64,000 nucleotides of DNA from Lytechinus pictus (taxonomy: Eukaryota > Echinodermata > Echinoidea > Temnopleuroida > Toxopneustidae): positions 15,733,103-15,797,102 of the forward strand of contig NC_087254.1 of the NCBI RefSeq assembly GCF_037042905.1, in the 5' to 3' direction. The notes under the pieces were generated by a model that worked only from the letters and a program-made list of their open reading frames with translations, was not told the DNA's origin and did not search any database. The position numbers were made by a program, and so were the translations under genes. This document shows positions 24,901 through 36,900 of this stretch, in pieces. Every line of letters starts with the position of its first letter. Positions within the stretch are counted from its first letter, which is position 1.

Positions 24901-27900
24901 TGTTTTATAATTATCATAATTGTTTTTTACATTAATAAATTGACCTCTACTTTTATTGGATCCGGTGAGCAAATTCTTTCGAACTCTGGATGCATTTGAT
25001 GTCTCTATCCATCACAGATGTGCAGATGACCTTAATCATCATAGTTGAAAATCGGGTTTTACTGTTAATAGGCCTATGTTGGACATACAACAAACTCTTC
25101 ACGAGAAGACATTAACCTCCTGATTGTACTTTCAATTTTAATATTCCATCAGGTCAGTTTCTGGACATTGTGCGGTTACGAGGTCCCGATGCCTACAAAC
25201 TTCTCATAGAATGCCTGGAAGCTGATCACCCGGAAGTATATAAGAGCATCACCGGCAATGAACCGGAACCGAAAGCATGGACAATCGGACTCAGCAAAAC
25301 CTGCTCGTGCGAATGTGAGGCGTTTCCTTCCTTATATAGTACCGAAGCGATGGCGTCAGTTGCCATGGTGTCATGGCGGCCTGTTTCTAACAAATGAGCC
25401 CCCCGAATGAAAGCATGCATGTGTTTCTCATAGGAGAAAATGGCTGCTATCGGAATTGGATCGTTTGTAACCTATTTCTCAGACGAACCAAAGTCATGCA
25501 AATGTGTACAGACGATCGTCAGCCGCGATTCTGTTTAGAACCAGCCCACCATGACACCATGGCAACTGACTTCACACTTCGGTACTCTAATTCAGTCTAA
25601 GGCATAAAATCATTTTTGTTCAATGACCACACACTACATTCAATTGTAGGCCTATAAAAAGGTTGATTATGATATGACTCCTATGAAAGTCATTATCATC
25701 CACGTAGTCTATTATTAGTTATTAATCTGTATTATTGTTGTTGTTATAATTATTGTAATCATTATTACTTTTGTCATTATTATAATTATTGTTATAATTA
25801 TTACTTTTATCATTATTGTTATTATTATCAATATTATTACCATCATTATTATTATTATTATTATAATTATTATTATTACATATCATTATTATCATTATTA
25901 TTATCAATATCATTATGATTAATGTCATTATTTTATAATGTTAACCGACCTGGGTAATGATGTTATCATAATAATAAATTTCATGCCTTTGGACCCAGGA
26001 AGAATTACGCTGAACTTGAAATCAGGGATTTGTTCCCTATTATTTCAACAACAAAAATGGTTTTCTCAATCAGTGTAGGAATCAGTGGTGTTACCGTTTT
26101 TGCAATACGATCATGTCATCTTCATCGAGTCTCTTTGACAACCGGAAATACAAGGTTCAGCTTTTTGTATTCTTCAATTATATATGACCATTGAATCTCC
26201 AAGTCCTTTGGGACTTGGAAAGGTAACAGCAGTTGAAAATCCTCTTCTACAATAATGATCGAATAAGGAACATCACTAGTTCATGTCTAGACAGTTTTGC
26301 AGAGTAAAATGTTGTGATCGCATTACCAACATAATCTAACGACGCTTTTTTTTGCTGGGGATTTCTTAACCTAAGAAAACATGAATGCTAGTAAGCAAGC
26401 AGAGAGCTTTCATAAATCATCGTCCAATCTAGACTGCAACTAGCATTGATCGGGACTTACAGTGTATTATAGATCATGTGTCTGACTTCTTCATCTCCTT
26501 TCCTTTTTCCCAGGCCATGAAGATCATATCTCACTAGATCTGATGAATGCCTACAAGAAAGAGAAGCAACAGAATATTTCCCTGAGGAAGGAGTTGGAGA
26601 AGCTGGCCAAGTCCGTCGACAAGGTCCGCGGGGAGAAACTAAAGCTGAAGCATGAGAATGAAACCATGAAGAAGAAACTCGACGTCCTGCAGTCAGAAAC
26701 ACGGGACAGACACAAAGTAAGATATTCCAGTGAAATGAAGTGAAAGAAAATCCATGTTTTATTCTCCGAAATAGAAATCTGAAATAGAAATCCTCCGAAA
26801 ATTAATTTTCCCCAATCGATCGTGAGCCTGGCAGCCACTGTGCAGCGCCATATCGACGTTGTTCTATCCCATAAATCGTTGAACGCCAAACAGGGTAGCA
26901 TCAACTGCCACCTTTTAATTTCTTTTTGGTCTGACGCGACCGGGGCTTGAAATTCCGACCTCCCGGTTGTGAGAATTAAGGACGCTCTTATGGTGGCCCT
27001 GAAGGGACATCGCAAATATACCAAATCGCGAATATTGACGACGAAATTCACGATGTCGCCAATTCCGTCGTTAATTTCTTCACGAATTTCAAGACGAAAT
27101 TCACGACATCGTGAATTTCGTCGTCAATTATTCACGACGAAATTCATGGCGTCGCGAATTTCGTCGTGAGTTTGTTTTGCTTCCTCTGTTCACCTCCGAA
27201 GATTAGGGTTCTATCTCTGGTCGAGTCATGCCAAAGTCTTTGAAAATTGGATTCCTATGCATTCTAGCAAGACACTCGGAATTTTAGATAGGAGGATATT
27301 ATTGTGATACGCATGCAGGGTTCGCTTAAAGGGCAACTTGCGAAAGTTTAAGATTACTACCTATTACAACACAAAGTCACCACCATTGTCCCCTCCATGC
27401 TATCACCGTTTTGGTTGATATGATAATCATCATGTAATTTACCATTCTCTTTCATCCAGTTAGAGGAGGACATTCAATGGAAGCGACTTCAGATTTGTGA
27501 TCTTCAAGCCAAAGCTTACGAAACACAGACGCAGTTGATGGCAGCCAATGACAAGCTCAGAAAGGTGACTGTTTTGCCATTAATCCCTCGACACCCTACC
27601 ATGAAAGTACAATCGACGTTCGATTCTCGTACAATTCTCAAGCGATCTGATTGCATTAGTCCCTCGACGCTAGTCACGCTACTAGGCATTTACAATCGAC
27701 GTACGATTCTCAAGCGATCTGGGGCCTATTTCATAAAGGTACAGCGTCAGCGTCAAGTCCCAAAACAGCGTCAAATTTTCACCTGCAGCGTCAAATTAAA
27801 TATTTGACGTTGCAGCGCATTTCATAAAAAGTTGACGCTCCAGTAGGAGCGTCAACTTTTTACTGGAGCGACAAGTATGGTTACTGGAGCGTCAAATAGG

Positions 27901-30900
27901 GTTAAATATTTGACGCTGGTCATGGGGGAGCGTCAAGTTGACACTGTAAAGGGTTTTTCATTGTTAAGAATGGTGTACGTTGTGCTCAGGCATGCCCAAA
28001 GGGCTCTTACAAGAGAACAGATATTTAGAGCAATGTCTGTGATAATGCTAATAAAGAAAATATTAATGTAATGCTTTCTAGTCGAAATGCTGTTTCTTTT
28101 TTTTTGTTCTACCTACCCCCCAAAAAAAAAAAAATTCTAAAAATTCCTCCGAAACAGCAAATTTTTCAGTCTTTCCCAGGGCAGGCAAAGGGAAAAAAAG
28201 GGAGGCAAGTTATAGACAGACTTAAAAAAAAAAAAATTGAGAGGATTTTTTTTCTTGTGGGAAAAAATAGAGGAAGGTAGATCTATCATGTGGAAGTGTT
28301 TAATGCAAGGCCTAAATTAAAAAAGCCCTAGGCCATAAAAAAGGTTACACTTCGTAATTCCGAAACACGTAAATTGCCTATACCTCGATGTTCGTTAATC
28401 TGAAAACGTAAAAGAGTTCGTTAATCCGAACATTTGTGGCGTTATTCCGAAGGTTCGACAATCCGAAAACGAAATAAGGTTTGATGTTCCGAAGGTTCGT
28501 TAATCCAAGAACGAAATAAGGTTCGTTGTTCCGAAGGTTCGTTAATCCGAAAACGAAATAAGGTTCGTTAGTCCGAAAACGAAATAACGTTCGTTAACCA
28601 TTTCGTTTTCGGATTAACGAACCTTCGGAATTACGAACCCCACTTCGTTTTCGGACTAACGAACCTACGGAATAATGAAGCTTCGGAATTACGAATGTAT
28701 GCGATAAAAAAATGATTGCTTTTTTTTTCTGTTTCTGACTTTCTCAAAAAAAAAAAGTTGTGGCCATGGATGGCATTGTTGAATCCATTTACTGAATGGT
28801 TATTCACCGTTGAAACCGATAACTTAAAAATCATTTCCATTTTGAACAAAAATAATCTTTTAAGGTCATTTTCGATGTTTCATGCATAATTAGAGCCTAC
28901 AAATTTACTTGCTTCAGGGTGATCATACAGCACTGCACCAGCAGTGGGCCGCCGCCTGCCTTGTTGTTGATACAACCTTGCATTACCGACACAAATAGTC
29001 AAGTGTGGGACTGGGATTAAACTTGTACGGTAGAAAATTTGTTGAAGGTGAAATTTCGACCGGCAATAATAATAAATTTTCCCCCTTTTTAAAATAATTT
29101 TTTCCCTGGCATAGGGCTAAATGAAATCAATTCTCTGAAAACTTACACAATGGAGAAACAATGCTATGCCATCCTGTGACAAATAGATATTTTCTTCTTA
29201 CTCTCTTCTAGAATTGCAAACTATCGCCATAGAGCCATCACTCTGCTTCAACTGCTAGTCTTATGCTGCAGACCCTGTTTGCAGCTGCTAAATAATAATT
29301 TCGCTCCCGAAAAAATTAATAAGCAAAAAAATAATAATATTCTCTTTCAATTTTTCTTCTTCTAATTTTGCTTCTCAAAGGTGGGGGGGGGCACGGGCTG
29401 GCTGTGCCCCCCCCCCCCCTGGATCCGCCAGTGCTTTCTACCAAAACTTATGACTTGAATTGAAAACAAAAAACTGGAGAGAAAGGGGATTTCCCCCTAA
29501 TCAGCCTCGTACATGACTATTCAAATAAATAGCTGGAAAGTCAAGCTGACTTTCCAGCGAATGTGCTTTAATGAAATGCAAAGTTGCTAGCATAGCAAGT
29601 AAAAGCTGCTATTCTACCAGAGTTGCTATGATAGCAACTTGCTATGATAGCAACTCTTTATGAAATGGGCCCCTGATTGCATTCATCCCTCGATACCCTA
29701 CCATGCATATACAATCGACGTACGATTTTCAAGCGATCTGATTGCATTAATCCTTCGACACCCTACCATGCATATACAATCGACGTACGATTTTCGTACG
29801 ATTCTCAAGCGATCTGATTTTTCACTGGCTGCAATGATTACTAGTAGATCAATTCATAGACATGATATCCACAGATATTTAAAAGCTGATCATTTTGTTT
29901 TGCTTTCATCTTGTGTTTTATGATAGGCTTTTAATTTGCTTTTGATAAAATTTGGATATTAGTGGCTGAAGCATAAGTGGGCCACCTAAAGATGAGCTGT
30001 ACAATTATTTCTCTTTTTATTTTACAAATAAAGTGTTGCAAGCCATTCAGTCCACTAAGAATTCGATGTCAGTGTCTTCTTTATTTTTTAATTTCTTGCA
30101 CTTTTATCATGACTAATGGCTTAATTTATAAAAAGTAACTTGCAGGTACAAAGGAGAATGACGTCCTGGCAAAACAAACAAGGGTCGAATATTCCTCGGA
30201 TTTAACAGATGATTTCAGGCATCATTTATCGTTTACAAGTCACTAAATGTCTAAATGTTCATATAAAATTTTCTTATTTAATAAACAATGTGGTAGTAAT
30301 TAGAAAATGGATCATAGCAAGATGGAGACCGTATAGCGTATGGGGTAAAAATAATGTTTGTAGGGGTTGCTTCAGACGATTTGTGAACTGTTTTGCCCAA
30401 TTCATTTCATTTTCAATCACAGTAGTACATTCGCTCTCACATTATGTGCATGGCATAAGTTCAATAATTACTATCGAAATATTACAGCACATTTTGGTTT
30501 CCAAGTAAAGAATACCATAACAAGCAAAATCACAGCAGTGCTTTCGAGAATATCTATCCCAGGATAGAGAGGATATGGCCTTAGTGTGCTCAAATCAGTA
30601 GTGACATCCAATGCCAGTGAAAGTCACCACTCGATGGTTTCAATACAAACCTCTTGAATAACCTTTAAATTTGGAACATCAGTTCATTTTATGACCTGAA
30701 ATTCAGGCCAAAAAGTGCTACTTGATCCTGATTTTCATGATATATGATCTTATGTTTTTTAAAGTTACTCTGTAGTTTAAAAAAAACACAGTTTAAGTTT
30801 TTTGGCTATGTAAATGCAACTGCCGCCACTGTCTGAAAAACGGCGAATATATATCTCGCTTCGGATATTCAAGCGCGACGAAAACGGGAGTAGTGACATC

Positions 30901-33900
30901 GGAAGTAGTGGCAATTGTAGGAGATATAAACTGAGTCAATCTTCTAGTGAAATAAGTTGGTTGTCTTTTAATTGATAAATAACCATACTTTCGGAATTCT
31001 AGCCAAACTGGCTCCCATTTTCTCCAACTTAGATTATCTTGGTAATGGATAATAACAACCAAAGCATGCCGACAATCTAAAAAAACGAAAATGTTTAATC
31101 AACAATTGAAAGGTTGGAGGAGTGACAACCTATTCCAGGTGTTATATCCAACATTGCTTTAAGCTGAATCCAACAATTCAAAATGCACTTGAACATTATT
31201 TTGGAAAAGGTTATCACTACTCCAACCTTTCAAAATGATTTAACACTTCAGATTTTAGAGTGATGTCTACATTTCTTATGATAGGGGCTACCTAAAACTA
31301 GTTGGATATAATGTGAAAAATGCCCTCAGCAAAGAGTGTAAACTCGTCATAAACTAAGGGTGCAAGGTTAACTAAGAGGGAGCCACTTTATTTGGGGATA
31401 CGTGGAGCGTTGTGGCCCAGTGGATAAGTCTCCAGACTTTGAAAGAGAGGGTCGTGATTTCGAATACCAGCCATGACGTAATTTTCTTTAGCAAGATATT
31501 GATCCACCATCATGTGCTGCTCTCAATTGATACCTGACACCACAGGAATTTATTCCTCAAATTGAAACGCACTGCGCGTAATAGCTGCTCTGCTAAAGCC
31601 AGGGTAATTATGTTGCATTATTCTATATGAGAAAATACTATTATTTTTATGATTATTATTAGTATTATTATAATCATTATTATTATTATCATTATTATAA
31701 CTATTATTTTTGTTATCATTATTATTACTAGTATTATAACTGTTATTATTATTATAAATTATTTGTTTATATATTTATTTATTTATCTTTCTATTTATTT
31801 CTATTTTATCTATTTATTTGGGGTTAGGTGAATCTGGAAAATAATGCACTAGAGAACAAATGTCGGGAGGCCAACACCAAGCTGCGTCTTCAACGCAAGA
31901 AGTCCACAAGGTTGGAGCAGGAGAGATCGACAGACAGACTGAAAGATGGCGACACATTAAGGGCGCTTGTCGAACATCTCCAGGAACTTGGCCTCGGTCG
32001 TAAAAAGATAGAGGTAAAGGTTTTATATTGAAGTACATGTCTAACAGACACTTGTCATGGAATTTGTTTACATTTATCCGTCATAGAATCGTCATGATTG
32101 ATAGATGAAATCATGATAATATGTATATTTATACATTTTTATATATAATATGTATACTTCTAATCGACCCAAATCTCACAGGGCCTGAACCAATAGTTAC
32201 ATACGCACTCACACACACACACACCCACACACACCCTCTCGATGCTCTCATACACAACAGACCACACACGCGCTGCACACAATTACCACAATGTTTCATT
32301 AGTAATGACCTAACCATCAGATGAACTTATTTTTTATCAGTGCTATGGCTGCAGGTCTTTACCTGTTTTTTTTTTAATTGATGCCTCAAATTTAATACCA
32401 AATTATTATGACAGATGTATCCGATTTCATCACGTTCAGATTATTCACTTCATCTATTTGACTTATCTGTACTAATTCGATGCAAATGCATTGAAGTTAC
32501 GACACCTTATGCTTTAACATATTAATATTCTTACTATGATTCTATTTTTCCGTTGCTAATATTAACCAAACTAGCATTTTCTTCTCTTATATCCAGGATT
32601 CTTACGTACCGCCCATTGAGAACGACTTACATGATCAGACAAAACTTGAAATAATAATGGCCGATAAGCAGGAGGCCGTGACGAAGTGTGAAGAGGTCGT
32701 CAATGAGCTAGTCAAGGTCCGCAAACAACTTTACGAGGTCCAGGAGGCCAAAACTAAGGTACGGAATACCCATGGTGCACTTTCAATCATTTGCGAAGTA
32801 CCCGCAATCTATCCATAATCCACCAGAAAATTTGTTCCACAAGGCGACTGTCTACCTAATGGCTCCGTCCAAACGAAAAGGGGTTCTTAGACGGTTCTAT
32901 GCTTATCCTGTTTTCAGAACTTTTAAAGGTTCCCTAAAGAGTTTGAAGCGGGGGTTGGTTTATAAGATGAAATGGTAATAAGCCAATCTCCACTTACCGA
33001 CTTTATGCGTGTAGAGATCCGACAGACAATCCTCTAATATAACAAAGTGTTCTAATTATTGCACAATCCCAATGACACAGAATTACACAAGATTATATCA
33101 CAAAAAATAACTTGGCTAGCTCAAGCGGTATTTGGATTTTTTCTTAGTGAAAATGACGGAGAAAAAAGGGTAGTACGCAAATTAGAAATGATATGCTGTG
33201 GAAGATGCAATGGATGAATTTGCTCCAAGTGAGATGATGGAATCCACAAAATGTATCAAGTATTTGACGACGTTCTCAAAACACGTGTTTACTAAAGTAG
33301 AAAACTTTGAGAAGTGTGTTCAGAAAAGAAAGTAGTAGTTTTCATCCCAAATGTGATGTAGGATGTAAACAAAGAGAGAGGGGAGAGAGAGGTACCAATT
33401 CGGAGAATTTATAGTGAGTCACAGGTGAGTGTGCTGTGTGAGGGTCATTATTGACCACTTGTTGGCATGTTTATTGCTAAGGAGTGGAAGTAACTGGTAT
33501 CCAAGGGTAATGTCCTCTCGAAGATGATGAGTAATAGAAGGCAAAGTTGATAAATGAAAAAGGATGAAATTTGGAAAATACTACATCAGCCCCCTCCTAG
33601 ATCGTTGAATAAAATGAAACGGTCGATAACAAAGAAAATAGTATATAGTCCAAATGAAGAAAATAATTTCTCAATTAAAATGAAGGACTTGAACAAAGCG
33701 CTTTGGAAAATGCACTTTTCGACCTGAACGAGTTTGTCTGATTTCAGGCTCGGTAGATGATGAAGAAGGAGTGATGGAGGGAGGCGGAGGCTTAGTGGTT
33801 GGTGTAGTAGTCACTTGAGAAGGTTTAGGGTTTTCAGGAGTAGATAAGCTAGGTTGAACAGTGGTTGGAACGTTTGGTGAAATGGGTGGTTCCAAATATG

Positions 33901-36900
33901 CTGGTTTCAGACGGTCGAGACTGATAGTTTCATGTTTTCCTTTGAGTAGGATGGTGAAAAACTTATCAGCTCGCTTGATGACTTGATATGGGCCATCATA
34001 GGGTGGTTGAAGGGGTTTCTTGACAGCATCATGACGCACAAAGACATGGGTGCATGATGTGAGATCAGGGTGGACCTGTGGTTTGCGATGCTGAATACGA
34101 GTGGGCTGAGGTTTGAGGTTCTCCATTTGTTTTCTCAGTCGATGGATATAGTTGCTAGGGTCCAAATCACAATCTTTCTGTTTAGGTGCTACAAACTGAC
34201 CTGGCAATCTTAAAGTTGTTCCATATACCAGCTCAGCAGCGCAACATCCCAAATCAGATTTGACTGCAGTTCGAATTCCAAGCATGACGAGAGGGAGAGT
34301 TTCAGTCCATCGTGGAGAAGAGGTAGTTTTGAGTGACGCTTTAAGTTGCCGATGAAAGCGCTCAACCAGTCCATTTGATGCAGGATGATAAGATGTAGTT
34401 CGAATTCTAGAGCTACCAAGAAGATGAGTTAGAGCTTGAAAGAGGGAAGATTCGAATTGTCGACCTCTGTCGGTAGTGATGGTTGAGGGAGCACCGAAAC
34501 GAGATACCCAGTGTGAAATGAATGCTCGGGCAACTGTCTCAGCTGATATGTCGGGGATAGGCATTGCCTCAGGCCATCGGGTGAAACGGTCAACACATGT
34601 GAGAAGATATGCATTGCCATTTGAAGGAGGAAGTGGTCCCACGAGATCGATATGAATGTGATCGAATCTAGCATCAGGTGTTGAAAAAGTACCTATCGGT
34701 GTCTTGGTGTGACGGTGTACTTTACAACGTTGACACTGTATGCAAGTTTTGGTCCAATTTCGAACATCTTTGTTAATTCCAGGCCAAACAAATCTGTCTG
34801 TGATGAGTTTTTGGGTAGCATTGATGCCAGGGTGAGATAGGTTGTGAAGAGCATCAAATACAACTCGTCTGAATTTAGATGGGATGTAAGGTCGAGGATT
34901 GGTAGTTGAAGTATCGCATAGGATATAGAGTCAGAAATAGGAAGAGGTAGAGGTTCGAGTTTGAGCGAGGTTGAAGTGAGTTGTTTGAGTTCCTCGTCAA
35001 CCTCCTGGGCAGCGGCGATGGCATTGAAATCAATGGTAGGAGTTGAAGTGAGGGAGTTGATTTCCATGCGAGATAGAGCGTCTGCCACTACATTGTGTTT
35101 TCCACTAATATGCCTTATATCTGTGCTGAATTGAGATATGTAGTCTAGGTGTCTGACTTCGCGTGGTGAATACCTGTCAGGTCTAGCATTAAAGGCATGA
35201 GTGAGAGGTTTGTGATCAGTATAGATGAAGAATTGTCGTCCTTCAAGTGCATGTCTGAAGTGACGAATAGTGAGATACACAGAGAGGAGTTCACGTCCGA
35301 ATGTGCTATATCTTGTCTCAGCTGGCTGCAGGCGTTTTGAAAAGAAGGCGATGGGTTGCCAGTCATCGTCAATGTGTTGCTGCAACACACCTCCAACAGC
35401 AACATCTGATGCATCCACCATAATGCAGAGTGGGGCATTAGGTTTTGGGTGTGAAAGGAGAGTAGCTTGAGCGAGAGCTGTTTTCACTGAGTTGAATGCA
35501 TTTAGGGCTGTATCATCGAGATGGATTGCTTTGTTTTTCTGCTTGCATGCCAATAGATCGGTGAGTGGTTGAGTGAGAGTTGCACAATCAGGAATGAAGC
35601 GACGGTAGAAATTGACTAGTCCTAGAAATTCTCTGAGTTTGCGAAGAGAATCAGGAACAGGGAAATTGTTGATGACTTTGACTTTCTCGGGAAGAGGGCG
35701 GATGCCGTTCTCATCAACAATGTGTCCGAGAAAGGTGAGAGAAGATGCGCCGAATTCACACTTGGCTGGGTTGATGACGACGCCATATTTCGAGAGTCGA
35801 GCGAAAAGTAGCTGGAGATGTTGCTTGTGCTCCTCTTCATTTTCGCTAGCGATGAGCAGATCGTCGATGTAGGCGTACACAAATGGAAGACCACGGGTTA
35901 CTTCATCAATGAATCGTTGAAAAGTTTGTGCGGCATTGCGTAGCCCAAAAGGCATGCGTACAAACTCAAATAACCCAAAGGGTGTGGTGATGGCAGTTTT
36001 GTGTACATCTGCTTGATCGACAGGAATCTGATGATATGCTCGTACGAGATCGAGTTTTGAAAAAATTCGCTTGCCTGCTAGGGCAGATGTAAAGTCTTGA
36101 AGATGGGGAATGGGATATTTGTCGGGCACTGTATTCCTATTTAGTGCACGATAGTCTCCACACGGTCTCCAGTCTCCGGGTGTTTTCTTGGGCACCATAT
36201 GAAGTGGAGATGCCCAATTGCTGCTAGACGGTTGAATGATGCCTAGTTCCAGCATGTGATCGAATTCCGCCTTCGCGATACTGTACCTGTCGGTTGCTAG
36301 GCGACGAGGACGGGATGAAACAGGAGGGCCTTTCGTCACAATGTGATGGGTGACGGAGTGCTTGATCTCAGCCTCCTTATACACAGGGCGTGTGATATCA
36401 GGAAATTTTTCGAGGATAGATTTGTAGGCAGCTTGATTTTCTGGCTTTAGAAACATAGGACTGATAGAAGGGGATGAAGAAAGGATGCCAGTAATAGATA
36501 GATTTGTAGAAGAGTCGATGAGCTTGAGATTGCGCACATCAACAAGAAAACCAAAGTGATGAAGGAAGTCTGCCCCGATGATAGGAATGGGAATATCAGC
36601 AATGATGAAAATCCATCTGCAAGCTCGACGCAGGCCGACGTCGAGAGTCAGGCTTCGCTCTCCATAAGTCGTAATGCTTGAGCGATTAACTGCTTGTAGA
36701 TATAATTTTGATGAAGGATGATGTTTTTCGGCTTTTGATGGAGGAAGAACGCTAACTTCAGCTCCTGTGTCGACCAAAAAACGAATTCCAGTTTTCCTAT
36801 CAGTGATGTAGAAAAGGCGACTTTTTGATTTTGAGGAAGATTGGTTAGTTGTTGCTAGCTTTGGTTTGTTGGTGTCCTGTTTGTTTGAAGCCTTTTTGAA

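Noticed and set aside
30145..30200. Candidate exon behind TTGCAG with charged residues
   Set aside because: No good donor in frame and the phases of the exons at 27564 and 31828 already join.
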